From Merdimmobilis hominis (GTDB taxonomy: Bacteria > Bacillota > Clostridia > Oscillospirales > Ruminococcaceae): DNA of 64,000 bases. Both the position numbers and the translations under genes were made by a program. A model generated the notes under the pieces. It saw only the letters and a program-made list of their open reading frames with translations. It was not told the origin of the DNA and made no database searches. The stretch is taken from NCBI RefSeq assembly GCF_021109255.1, contig NZ_JAJODG010000001.1, one strand, 5' to 3'. Positions 43,288-51,149 of the stretch are shown one piece after another; position 1 is the first letter of the stretch, and every line of letters starts with the position of its first letter.

Positions 43288-43322
43288 AAAACAGCGCCGT
43301 CTAAGAGGATGGCGCTGTTTTT
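43288..43322 (+). terminator. Terminator of the gyrase operon
   Basis: ACAGCGCC / GGCGCTGT with a 12-nt loop, followed by TTTTTG. Confidence 0.85.
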
Positions 43323-43413
43323 GACTGCTGCATTTGTGAAAACTGCGGGGTTGGGGGCAGCTCTCCCCTTCTATTTTTGTACAGCATGAGACGGGAAGAT
43401 TTGCAAACAGTCA

Positions 43414-43442
43414 TTGCATATTCATTCAAAAAGATGTATAAT
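43414..43442 (+). promoter_or_regulatory. Promoter of the M14 carboxypeptidase gene
   Basis: TTGCAT (43414-43419) and TATAAT (43437-43442) are 17 nt apart, 24 nt before the start codon. Confidence 0.7.
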
Positions 43443-43465
43443 AATTCCCATAAAGGAGGGAGAAT

Positions 43466-45181
43466 ATGAAACAATATTCCTTTGATCATTACTATATTTA
43501 CAGCGAAATGACCACGGTGTTACAGGAGTTGGCAGCGGAATATCCTGGACTTATAAAAATGCACTCCATCTGCACCACAGCCGATGGGCATGAAGTCTGG
43601 GCCACCGAGATCACCAACTACGCCACCGGCGGCGCCCTGGAAAAACCGGCTTACTATGTGGACGGCAGCCACCACGCCGGCGAGGTGACAGGTTCCATGG
43701 CGGCGATCCATCTGATCGTCACCTTGGTGCAGGGCTACGGCAAAAAAGACAACATCACAAATCTGCTGGACAATTTCACTGTCTATGTCATCCCCCGCAT
43801 CAGCCCCGACGGCGCGGAGAAGGTGTTGACCACCCCGGAACAGCTCCGCTCGGTCAACCGCCCCTATCCCTTTGAGGAGTGGATGCCCGGCCTCCACCCC
43901 GAGGATTTGGACGGCGACGGCGTCATCCGCATGATGCGGGTCCCCGACCCCACCGGTGTCTGGAAAGCCATGGACAAAGATCCCCGCATCCTGGTGAAGC
44001 GCTCTCCCTCCGACTTCGGCGGAACCTATTACCACCTCTACCCCGAAGGGATCATCGAAGGGTACGACGGCGTCCATGTCCAGCCGGCAGAGGGAAAATG
44101 GAACTTGGATTTCAACCGGAACTACCCATTGGGCTGGTTCCCGGAGAACCGCCAGCCCGGCGCAGGCAAATACCCTTTGAGCAACCCGGAAAACAAAGCA
44201 GTGGTGGATTTTGTCCTCTCCCACCCCAACATCTGCGGCGGCGTGACCTACCACACCTCTGGCGGCTGCTACATCTATCCTCCGGGGACCAAACCGGAGA
44301 AACAGGCCGACTCCCGGGATATGCGGATGTTCAAGGAGATTGGCGCCATGGCCACCGAGGAGACCGGCTACGGCTGCTTCAACATCTTTGACGCCTTCCT
44401 CACCGACACGGTAAACTACTCCTCCGGCGCCTTTGACGACTGGATGTACAGCACCCAGGGCATCCCCACCTATACCGCAGAGCTGTGGGATCTGGCCATC
44501 CGCGCCGGGGTGCCCAATGTCTACCCCCGCACCACCCCCAAGACCGACCGGGAGAAAGCGGAGGCCCTTTCCCTCTGCTACCAGTGGATCGATGAGAACG
44601 CCAAGCAAAACAAGGCGGTCCCCATCTTGGGTTGGACCCCCTACGACCACCCCCAGCTGGGCAAGGTGGAGATCGGCGGCCCGGATTTTAAATTTACCTG
44701 GCAGAACTGCCCCATCGGCTTCCTGGAGCAGGAGGTGGAGAAAAACACCAACTTCTGTTTGCGGATGGCCGCTGCCCTTCCCCGGGTGCAGATTGACAAG
44801 CTGGCCGCAGAACAGCAGGCCCAGGGGATCTACAAGGTCACTGCCCTGGTGCGCAACGCCGGATACCTGCCCACCTTTGTCTGCAACGAGGCCAAAACCC
44901 TCGGGGTGGACGATCCGTTGACCGCTAAACTGGAGACCGCCGGGGTTCTCCTCTCCGGCGAGGCCGAAGGGAAAATCGGTCATCTGGAAGGATTCAGCGG
45001 GGTGAAAGCCCTGGAACTGGACAGCAGCTCCTACAAATACGGCAACGCCAAGGCATTCCACCAGGAGGAGTTTGTCAAGGAACTCACCTGGGTGGTTAAA
45101 GCTCCAGCCGGAACAGAGGTCTCCCTCACTGTGTCCGGCAAAAAATGCGGAAGCAAAACAGCGTCCATCACCTTGTTGTAA
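43466..45181 (+). CDS. M14 family zinc carboxypeptidase
   Basis: A 571-aa metallopeptidase. Zinc ligands are in DGSHHAGEVTGSM (HxxE), and RISPDGAEKVLTT supports the M14 fold. NLDFNRNYP gives the substrate-binding Asn-Arg, HTSGG the third ligand His, and the catalytic Glu is expected in IPTYTAELWD. About 130 residues of C-terminal beta-rich sequence follow the catalytic domain. No signal peptide is seen, so it would act in the cytoplasm. AAAGGAGG precedes the ATG. Confidence 0.88.
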   Translation: MKQYSFDHYYIYSEMTTVLQELAAEYPGLIKMHSICTTADGHEVWATEITNYATGGALEKPAYYVDGSHHAGEVTGSMAAIHLIVTLVQGYGKKDNITNLLDNFTVYVIPRISPDGAEKVLTTPEQLRSVNRPYPFEEWMPGLHPEDLDGDGVIRMMRVPDPTGVWKAMDKDPRILVKRSPSDFGGTYYHLYPEGIIEGYDGVHVQPAEGKWNLDFNRNYPLGWFPENRQPGAGKYPLSNPENKAVVDFVLSHPNICGGVTYHTSGGCYIYPPGTKPEKQADSRDMRMFKEIGAMATEETGYGCFNIFDAFLTDTVNYSSGAFDDWMYSTQGIPTYTAELWDLAIRAGVPNVYPRTTPKTDREKAEALSLCYQWIDENAKQNKAVPILGWTPYDHPQLGKVEIGGPDFKFTWQNCPIGFLEQEVEKNTNFCLRMAAALPRVQIDKLAAEQQAQGIYKVTALVRNAGYLPTFVCNEAKTLGVDDPLTAKLETAGVLLSGEAEGKIGHLEGFSGVKALELDSSSYKYGNAKAFHQEEFVKELTWVVKAPAGTEVSLTVSGKKCGSKTASITLL

Positions 45182-45693
45182 GGGCCCTCGTGCCGGCCCT
45201 TTGAACCCCCGGCCAGGAGGGCTTTATCAAGATTCCATCTTGCAGTGGCTTTGCAGGCGCTCCGCCCTGCACCCGGCCCCATTTTCTGGCGAAAGAAAAT
45301 GGGGGAAAAGTTCGCCGGGGAGACCCCGGTCCCCCTACTTCGCCACAATGGGTACGCTCGGAAGATTTCCCTTAGAGGCTCTCCACGCCTCAAGCAGGAA
45401 ATCTTTCCGCTGACGCGGATGCCCTCGCGGGGCTGTAAAGAGTCTATTTTCTCGGTAGCCACCCCCGGCAGAGGGGGATTTTTAAGGAGGGCCGGACTTC
45501 GCCTGTGCCGCGAGTAGTTCGGCCCCCCTTAAACACGCTTTTGGGTCCAGGGCCTTTTTCGTGCAAAAAGGCGCCTGGCCGGGGGTGCGGGGGCTGGAAG
45601 CCCCAGAAATCAAGGTTTTAAGGGGAGGTTCCCCTGAAGGATATAGGGCCTGGGGTGCAAGGGAACCCAGAAGTACATGAAGGTTTTTAAAAA
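45182..45693. other. Gene-free stretch with strong hairpins
   Basis: About 510 nt with no credible gene. Hairpins at 45277-45304 (CCCCATTTTCT / AGAAAATGGGG) and 45547-45578 (GGGCCTTTTT-CGTGC-AAAAAGG) look like parts of the GC-rich intergenic repeats common in gut Clostridia. It may be a long 3' untranslated region of the peptidase gene, since the first strong terminator is at 45694. Confidence 0.5.
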
Positions 45694-45737
45694 TAACAGC
45701 AGGCCGCCGATGGCATCGGCGGCCTGCTAAATTTTTT
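45694..45737 (+). terminator. Strong terminator downstream of the M14 gene region
   Basis: AGCAGGCCGCCGATG / CATCGGCGGCCTGCT, a 15-bp perfect stem, then AAATTTTTT. Confidence 0.88.
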
Positions 45738-45870
45738 GCTTTTGAAAGTAAAATGAGCTTATCTAGGCGCAACTTTCCCATGAGAAATATTGTATAATTA
45801 TAATCAATAAGTCAAAATTGTCTGTTTGTTGTAAGTTTATAACAAAATTTACAAATAGGAGGGCAAGGAT

Positions 45871-46191
45871 ATGCAAAAGGACAGCACCAAACAAAAAGCG
45901 CTGGATTTTTTGGACTGGATGGACACCCACTATGAGGATTGGGTTTCGGTGAGCTGTTCCATCGATACTTGCGAACTCAGCGATGCCGACACCATCCACA
46001 TTTTAAACAAAGCTTATGAAAATGGCTTGGTGGAACTTTTTTTCGCCTATTTTATGAATGTGCGGGAAGCCAGGGCCATCGAGGAAACCAGGGATCGGTA
46101 TTTCATCCAGCTGCTGAAAAAGGAGGTGGAGCGGGACGGCTTAGAGGGAGTTTTCTATCCCTTTAAAAAGCAGCTGCAAAATCGAACATGA
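45871..46191 (+). CDS. Conserved-looking hypothetical protein (106 aa)
   Basis: A soluble, acidic, mostly helical protein beginning MQKDSTKQKALDFLDWMDTH. It has no recognised domain, signal or metal motif; two Cys lie close together (SCSIDTCE). AGGAGGGCAAGG lies 6 nt before the ATG, and a strong terminator follows, so a monocistronic gene is well supported. The upstream 45738-45870 is AT-rich and probably carries its promoter. Confidence 0.7.
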   Translation: MQKDSTKQKALDFLDWMDTHYEDWVSVSCSIDTCELSDADTIHILNKAYENGLVELFFAYFMNVREARAIEETRDRYFIQLLKKEVERDGLEGVFYPFKKQLQNRT

Positions 46192-46194
46192 AAA

Positions 46195-46224
46195 AACAGC
46201 CCTGTCCCAAGGACAGGGCTGTTT
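46195..46224. terminator. Bidirectional terminator between the hypothetical gene and glyS
   Basis: AACAGCCCTGTCC-CAA-GGACAGGGCTGTT with A and T runs on either side serves both convergent genes. Confidence 0.88.
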
Positions 46225-46263
46225 TGTATGGGGGATGCTGCTAAAAAATAGTACAGTTTGTAT

Positions 46264-47640
46264 TTAGAAGTTCATTTTCGCCTGAATGTAGGGGATCAAG
46301 TCCTCAATTTTAATCCGCTCCTGGGCCATGGTATCCCGGTCGCGGACAGTGACACAGCCATCTTCCACCGAATCGAAGTCGTAGGTGATGCAGAAGGGGG
46401 TGCCGATCTCATCCTGGCGGCGGTACCGCTTGCCGATGGAGCCTGCGTCGTCGTAATCCACCATAAACGCCTTGGAGAGGGCTGTGTAGACCTCTCCGGC
46501 CTTGTCGTTCAGCTTCTTGGAGAGGGGAAGCACACAGGCTTTGAAGGGCGCCAGGGCGGGATGGAGCCGCAGCACAGTGCGCACATCCCCTTCCCCGACA
46601 GTCTCCTCATCGTAGGCGTCACACAGGAAGGCCAGGGCGATGCGGTCAGCGCCCATAGAGGGCTCTACGCAGTAAGGGATATACCGCTCGTTTGTCTCGG
46701 GGTCAAAATAATCCAAGGTCTTGCCGGAGTGCTCCGAATGGCGGGAGAGGTCGAAATCGGTGCGGTCGGCGACGCCCCAAAGCTCGCCCCAGCCAAAGGG
46801 GAAGAGGTATTCAAAGTCAGTGGTGGCTTTGGAGTAGTGGGAGAGCTCCTCGGGTTTGTGGTCCCGCAGCCGGAGGTTTTCCTCCTTCATGCCCAGGTCC
46901 TGGACAAATTTGTGGGTGTATTCCTTCCAGTACTGGAACCAATCCAGATCGGTGCCGGGCTTGCAGAAGAATTCCACTTCCATCTGCTCAAATTCCCGGG
47001 TGCGGAAGGTGAAGTTGCCGGGGGTGATCTCGTTGCGGAAGCTTTTGCCGATCTGCGCCACGCCAAAGGGGACCTTTTTGCGGGTGGTGCGCTGGACATT
47101 GGCAAAGTTGACAAAGATGCCCTGTGCGGTTTCCGGCCGCAGGAAGATCTCGCTCTTGGCGTCCTCGGTCACCCCTTGGAAGGTTTTGAACATCAGGTTG
47201 AATTTGCGGATGTCGGTGAAGTTGGAGGAGCCGCAGTTGGGGCATTTGATCCCCTTCTCCCGGATGAAATCCAGCATCTGCTCGTTGGTCCAGCCGTCGG
47301 CGACCTCCCCAGTGGCGTCTTCGATCAGCTTGTCAGCGCGGTGGCGGGTTTTGCAGTCTTTGCAGTCCATCAAAGGGTCGGTGAAGCCGCCCACATGGCC
47401 GGAAGCCACCCAGATTTCCGGGTTCATCAAAATGGCGCTATCCAGCCCCACGTTGTAGGGGCATTCCTGGACAAACCGTTTCCACCAGGCTTTTTTCACA
47501 TTGTTTTTGAATTCAACCCCCAAGGGGCCATAATCCCAGGTGTTGGCCAAGCCGCCGTAAATCTCCGAACCGGCGTAGACAAAGCCCCGGTTTTTACACA
47601 GGCCGACAATTTTGTCCATGGTTTTTTCGCTGTTATTCAT
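46264..47640 (-). CDS. glyS: Glycyl-tRNA synthetase, single-chain (alpha2) type
   Basis: A 458-aa class II synthetase charging tRNA-Gly. It is the eukaryote/archaeal-like dimeric form, not the alpha2beta2 GlyQS pair. It begins CKNRGFVYAGSEIYGGLAN after a short lead. A four-Cys zinc region is formed by DCKDC and CPNCGSSNF. Motif 2 lies in FRNEITPGNFTFRTREFEQM, and motif 3 in GADRIALAFL. It has its own promoter. No T-box leader is visible in the 140 nt upstream. Confidence 0.97.
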   Translation of the reverse strand: MNNSEKTMDKIVGLCKNRGFVYAGSEIYGGLANTWDYGPLGVEFKNNVKKAWWKRFVQECPYNVGLDSAILMNPEIWVASGHVGGFTDPLMDCKDCKTRHRADKLIEDATGEVADGWTNEQMLDFIREKGIKCPNCGSSNFTDIRKFNLMFKTFQGVTEDAKSEIFLRPETAQGIFVNFANVQRTTRKKVPFGVAQIGKSFRNEITPGNFTFRTREFEQMEVEFFCKPGTDLDWFQYWKEYTHKFVQDLGMKEENLRLRDHKPEELSHYSKATTDFEYLFPFGWGELWGVADRTDFDLSRHSEHSGKTLDYFDPETNERYIPYCVEPSMGADRIALAFLCDAYDEETVGEGDVRTVLRLHPALAPFKACVLPLSKKLNDKAGEVYTALSKAFMVDYDDAGSIGKRYRRQDEIGTPFCITYDFDSVEDGCVTVRDRDTMAQERIKIEDLIPYIQAKMNF

Positions 47641-47704
47641 AAACGTTCCATCCTCCCTCGGGTGCCGTTTGATTCATTTTCATCAGGACACACGCTATTG
47701 TTCT

Positions 47705-47733
47705 ATTTTAGTCTAGCAGGGGAAAGAAGTCAA
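47705..47733 (-). promoter_or_regulatory. Promoter of glyS
   Basis: TTGACT (47728-47733) and TAAAAT (47705-47710) are 17 nt apart on minus. Confidence 0.65.
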
Positions 47734-47785
47734 GGGAAACGGGGATAAAACGGGCTTTTCAAGGGGATTTTCAGGCACAATTTGG

Positions 47786-47814
47786 TTGACAACAAAACCG
47801 GGATGAGATATAAT
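47786..47814 (+). promoter_or_regulatory. Promoter of tRNA-Pro
   Basis: TTGACA (47786-47791) and TATAAT (47809-47814) have a 17-nt spacer, 85 nt before the tRNA. Confidence 0.85.
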
Positions 47815-47899
47815 AAACTGTACGTTGGGAGGCGTCCCTCACAGCAAGAGGGGGACGGTTTCGCCGGGTGGCTTTCCTATTCAGAAAGTGAAATAATAG

Positions 47900-47975
47900 C
47901 GGGGTGTGGCGCAGTTGGTAGCGCGCGACGTTTGGGACGTCGATGCCGCAGGTTCGAATCCTGTCACTCCGACCA
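47900..47975 (+). tRNA. tRNA-Pro (TGG)
   Basis: 76 nt including CCA. CGGGGTG pairs with CACTCCG, and the anticodon loop TTTGGGA gives TGG. The T arm is CAGGTTCGAATCCTG. Confidence 0.97.
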
Positions 47976-47983
47976 CCAGGCAA

Positions 47984-48017
47984 GGGCCTGGAGCCGTTTC
48001 GCGCTCCAGGTCTTTTC
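47984..48017 (+). terminator. Terminator of tRNA-Pro
   Basis: GGCCTGGAGC / GCTCCAGGTC (one G-U) stem followed by TTTTCC. Confidence 0.75.
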
Positions 48018-48580
48018 CTATAACCAGAACAACTGCCCGCGTCCGGGATAGTTCCAAACCGGACCCACTTCGTTGAGCTCCGATTTGGTGCCGCCCATAG
48101 GGCGGCTGTTTTTCGTTTCTGACAGAAATCATTATTTTAACATCCATTACAGTCGGGAACCTCGACGCGCAAGTCGCGTTCGGGGTTTTTGGTTTATTTG
48201 GGCTTTGCGCCCGCGTTTATGGCGGGTATCTTTTTGTACTGCAAACCCCAAAGAGCGAAGGCTTAAACCTTCGCTCTTTTTTCAACTCGGTGGGTTTCTC
48301 ACAGCTGGGCTGCAATTCTTCTGGAATTCGGAAATAGAATATCTAAGAGATTACCCCATAACTGGGGTATGGAAAGGAAAATCCGATCATTGCCCAGCAT
48401 ATGTCGCTGCGGCACCGCCGCTTTTCCCACTCCTAGTCCAGGCATTCCATCAGCTGAGGTGCCTGCCTGTTCCGTTCGGAGGGGGATTTTAGTTGCCAGA
48501 GCTGGATTCAGAAGTGGATTGTTGGCTGTTTCTACCAATTCTAAATTTTTATATAGATTTTTTTAACAAAGTTTAAAAAA
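48018..48580. other. Gene-free stretch with serial terminator-like hairpins
   Basis: No gene is supported here. Two good hairpins with T-runs are seen: GCCGCCC-ATA-GGGCGGC then TTTTT (48090-48114), and AAAGAGCGAAGG / CCTTCGCTCTTT then TTTTT (48250-48282). A GACGCG / CGCGTT region (about 48155-48175) ends in GGGGTTTTT. These could end one or more short RNAs, but no convincing promoter was found. Confidence 0.45.
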
Positions 48581-48584
48581 TCTG

Positions 48585-48842
48585 TTGATATTTTAGAAAT
48601 CATATTATATACTGAAACCAACAGAAGCGAAACTGGGTGTCAAAGGCCAGTCCTGTGGAAATGTAGCATGAGCATTGGTTGTGACGGAAAATACAGTAAG
48701 GGAAGGAGTTGAGGATCTCCATCAGGATATAGCCCCAGCCGCTCCAGTGAAAAATCCGGTGCGAACCGGTGCCTTTAGCTGTCAAAGGCAGATGTAGGTG
48801 CAAAAAACAATCTTTTCACGACAAAGGAGGGTACCCAATCTT
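48585..48842 (+). promoter_or_regulatory. Promoter and long structured leader of the DUF5058 gene pair
   Basis: TTGATA (48585-48590) and TATACT (48608-48613) with a 17-nt spacer give a transcript with a leader of about 220 nt. Visible pairings are ACTGG / CCAGT (48635-48654 region), AACCAA with TTGGTT, GGAG-N8-CTCC, CCGGT-GCGA-ACCGG, and TGCCTTT / AAAGGCA near the end. GGAGGG lies 11 nt before the ATG. The density of short complementary blocks suggests a cis-regulatory RNA; I cannot match it to a known riboswitch class. Confidence 0.5.
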
Positions 48843-49562
48843 ATGGAACTGCCGTATTTAAAAACTGCAAATAGTTTATTTATGTGGATTTCCTGTATTC
48901 CCGCTGTAGCATTGGTCTTTTTCCAGGCGTACATTTTTATGAAGAGGGCTTGGAAGACCGGTCCGCAGATGGGCGTTACCAAAGAGCAGATGAAAGAAGC
49001 CGCCAAGTCTTCGCTGGTGGCCTCTATCGGCCCCTCGATTGTAATTGTAACCGGTATGGTCAGCCTTTTGGCTTCCGTTGGCGGTCCCCTTGCATGGATG
49101 CGTTTGGCTTTTATCGGATCGGTTATGTATGAGCTCCCCGCAGCGGACCGTGCCGCCACTGCGGCAGGATGCCAGCTGGGCACCAGCAACATGACCATGG
49201 AAGCCTTTGCAAACTGTGTATGGATTATGACGGTCTGCTGCTTGGGCTGGATTTTGGTTTCTGCACTCTTCACAGATAAAATGGAAGTCATCCGCGATAA
49301 AGTCACCGGCGGCAGCATGGATGCCATCGTCGCTTTGACTGCAGGTGGCGGCATGGGCGGTTTCGGCTACATGGTCGCACAGAGATTCCTGCCGTTTAAG
49401 ATTGACAACGCCAATATGTGGGCTGCTCTGGTTGGGTTTATTGTGATGTGGGGGATTAACGTTTACATGAAGAAGAACCCCAAAGCCAAATGGGCACAGC
49501 AATTCGGCATGACCATCGCCATGTTCTTGGGAATGGTCGCTGGCACCTTCTTTCTGCTGTAA
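48843..49562 (+). CDS. DUF5058-type integral membrane protein
   Basis: A 239-aa protein with about six membrane spans. It opens MELPYLKTANSLFMWISCIP, and a cytoplasmic segment GVTKEQMKEAAKSS is followed by GPSIVIVTGMVSLLASVGGP. DUF5058 proteins are uncharacterised and usually paired with a second membrane protein, as here. The architecture suggests one half of a two-subunit transporter. It is 37 nt from the partner gene and sits behind the long leader. Confidence 0.7.
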   Translation: MELPYLKTANSLFMWISCIPAVALVFFQAYIFMKRAWKTGPQMGVTKEQMKEAAKSSLVASIGPSIVIVTGMVSLLASVGGPLAWMRLAFIGSVMYELPAADRAATAAGCQLGTSNMTMEAFANCVWIMTVCCLGWILVSALFTDKMEVIRDKVTGGSMDAIVALTAGGGMGGFGYMVAQRFLPFKIDNANMWAALVGFIVMWGINVYMKKNPKAKWAQQFGMTIAMFLGMVAGTFFLL

Positions 49563-49599
49563 CCCCGTCCGATATGATCTGTGAAAAGGAGGCAGAGTA

Positions 49600-50316
49600 A
49601 TGAACGAAACAAGTACAAGTAACAATATCTTTAGAGGCGAATTCTTACCTTGGATTATCAAATGGGGCAGGGCAACCAACCTGTTGGGCGTAGTCCTGGT
49701 ATTCGGCCCCTGTTTGGCTCTGGCGTTGCAAGGCATATTCCCAAGCTGGGCAGCATTTGGTGCCGCATTGGCCGTCCAACTCCCGCTGAGTGCCTCCGCC
49801 TACATCCGTGAGCCTATCTCTTACTTCACCATGCTGGGCGTTCCGGGTACATACATGGCATTTTTGTCCGGCAATATTTCTAACCTGCGTGTTCCCTGTT
49901 CGTCCATCGCTACCCAATCGGCGGGCATTGTAGAAGGCACCGATCAAGGCACCATCACCGCTACCATCGGCTGTGCAGTCTCCACCTTTGTCAGCACAGC
50001 GTTCCTCACGGTGGGCGTTATCGCCGGCGCATGGATCCTGGATATGATGCCTCCCATCGTGATCTCGGCGCTGAACCTGCTTCTCCCCGCTTTGTTTGCA
50101 TCTCTGCTGGCGAACTATGCGTTCCAGAAGATCAAACTGGCCTTCATTGTGATTCCAGCTTGCTTTTTGATCTACTTCGCTCAGATTTCCGGCCTGTTCA
50201 GTATCTTCCCGGCGATCCTAGTCCCTGCAATTCCTCCACTGATCTGCAGCTTTGGCGCTATGGGTCTTGGTGTAGCAATGTCCAAGAAGGATGAGAAAAA
50301 AGCAAAACAGCAATAA
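49600..50316 (+). CDS. Partner integral membrane protein of the DUF5058 pair
   Basis: A 238-aa protein with about six or seven hydrophobic spans. Notable segments are SAYIREPISYFTMLGVPGTY, CSSIATQSAGIVEGTDQGT and PPIVISALNLLLPALFAS, and the tail is short and basic (SKKDEKKAKQQ). The polar motifs between spans are more conserved-looking than random loops and could line a substrate path. AAAAGGAGG precedes the ATG. No family is recognised with confidence; the operon structure implies it acts with the preceding gene. Confidence 0.68.
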   Translation: MNETSTSNNIFRGEFLPWIIKWGRATNLLGVVLVFGPCLALALQGIFPSWAAFGAALAVQLPLSASAYIREPISYFTMLGVPGTYMAFLSGNISNLRVPCSSIATQSAGIVEGTDQGTITATIGCAVSTFVSTAFLTVGVIAGAWILDMMPPIVISALNLLLPALFASLLANYAFQKIKLAFIVIPACFLIYFAQISGLFSIFPAILVPAIPPLICSFGAMGLGVAMSKKDEKKAKQQ

Positions 50317-50342
50317 GCTGTGACAGATTTTCGTTAAAACAA

Positions 50343-50385
50343 AAGGGGTCCTGCACAATCTGTGCGGGGCCCCTTATTCTGTAGA
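50343..50385 (+). terminator. Terminator of the DUF5058 pair operon
   Basis: AAGGGG-TC-CTGCAC / GTGCGGGG-CCCCTT stem followed by ATTCTG, 27 nt after the stop. Confidence 0.75.
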
Positions 50386-50640
50386 TTGGGGTAAGGAAGA
50401 CCTGCCCGCCCGTTGAAAGAGTGACGACATCATTGAGCTTTTTTACGGGATGTTGAACCGGCTGCAGGAAGGCTGCTGGCCTCAAATAGAAGGGGTGTTT
50501 CAAAAATAAGGGGCGGCCCTTTAAAACAGCTCCTTTGTTTCTTGGCCGGCGCGGTACTGGAGCTGTTTCTAGGGCCTCTGGGCCTGTTGCAGTTCTGTAG
50601 GCGGCGATGGACAGATTTTCCATAAAAAAATAGCAGCAAC
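50386..50640. other. Gene-free stretch with a large imperfect inverted repeat
   Basis: No gene is supported. GGCCCTTTAAAACAGCTCC near 50515 is matched by an imperfect complement ending in GGGCCT near 50577, with about 27 nt between. This is a long hairpin, possibly a relic of a small mobile or intergenic repeat. Confidence 0.4.
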
Positions 50641-50643
50641 CCC

Positions 50644-50672
50644 TTGACATCCCCACAATGCGATGCTATACT
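50644..50672 (+). promoter_or_regulatory. Promoter of the tRNA-Thr/Tyr operon
   Basis: TTGACA (50644-50649) and TATACT (50667-50672), 17-nt spacer, 24 nt before tRNA-Thr. Confidence 0.85.
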
Positions 50673-50696
50673 TATATGCGTCGCTAAGCTTTATTG

Positions 50697-50772
50697 GCTG
50701 GTGTAGCTCAGTTGGTAGAGCAGCTGATTTGTAATCAGCAGGTCGGGGGTTCAAGTCCGTCCACCAGCTCCA
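50697..50772 (+). tRNA. tRNA-Thr (TGT)
   Basis: 76 nt including CCA. GCTGGTG pairs with CACCAGC. The anticodon stem CTGAT / ATCAG encloses TTTGTAA, giving TGT. Confidence 0.97.
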
Positions 50773-50792
50773 TTACAATTCTCTTTTTATAT

Positions 50793-50877
50793 GGGAGATT
50801 TCCCGAGTGGCCAAAGGGGGCAGACTGTAAATCTGTTGTCTCTGACTTCGGTGGTTCGAATCCACCATCTCCCACCA
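50793..50877 (+). tRNA. tRNA-Tyr (GTA)
   Basis: 85 nt including CCA, with the long variable arm of bacterial tRNA-Tyr. GGGAGAT pairs with ATCTCCC. The anticodon loop CTGTAAA gives GTA. It is 20 nt after tRNA-Thr. Confidence 0.97.
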
Positions 50878-50881
50878 TCCT

Positions 50882-50917
50882 GAGTCTGAACGCAATTCGT
50901 GTTCAGACTCTTTTCCT
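50882..50917 (+). terminator. Terminator of the tRNA-Thr/Tyr operon
   Basis: GAGTCTGAAC / GTTCAGACTC with a 9-nt loop, then TTTTCC. A second hairpin (AAGCCTGG / CCAGGCTT then TTTT) at about 50984-51012 may back it up. Confidence 0.88.
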
Positions 50918-51082
50918 TTTTCCGGTCGAGACCCTTGCGGCGAGGGCGGCATCTATACTTTTCGTCCCTTCTATTCAAAAGCCTGGAACCATTTGGTCCC
51001 AGGCTTTTTCCCTTTTCTCAATCAGAAAATCTCACTTCGGGGCCTTCCGACAAGGAAGACCGCGGCCTGAGGGCAGATGTCC

Positions 51083-51111
51083 TTGCATCTGCTACTTTCC
51101 TGCGCTACAAT
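51083..51111 (+). promoter_or_regulatory. Promoter of cas3
   Basis: TTGCAT (51083-51088) and TACAAT (51106-51111), 17-nt spacer, 38 nt before the cas3 ATG. Confidence 0.6.
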
Positions 51112-51149
51112 GAAATAAGACCTTATTCCTATAAGAAGGGCGGGATATC

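Noticed and set aside
38180..43289. Very long antisense frames (659 and 830 aa) across gyrB and gyrA, and similar ones across guaB, glyS and the M14 gene
   Set aside because: They are shadows caused by high GC at third positions of the true genes. Their translations are His/Gly/Asp-rich without domains, and none has a ribosome binding site.
45482..45781. 99-aa minus-strand frame downstream of the M14 gene
   Set aside because: It runs through a terminator and GC-rich hairpins, has no RBS and a low-complexity translation.
47641..47780. T-box leader upstream of glyS
   Set aside because: Only about 140 nt are available, the T-box sequence TGGNACCGCG is not seen, and an ordinary promoter sits at 47705-47733.
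48720..48790. Cobalamin or FMN riboswitch upstream of the DUF5058 pair
   Set aside because: CAGTGAAAAATCCGG resembles parts of those motifs, but the required surrounding core elements are not present in order. It is left as an unclassified structured leader.
50430..50754. Minus-strand frames overlapping the tRNA-Thr region
   Set aside because: They read through a tRNA gene and its promoter and have no RBS; they are chance frames.
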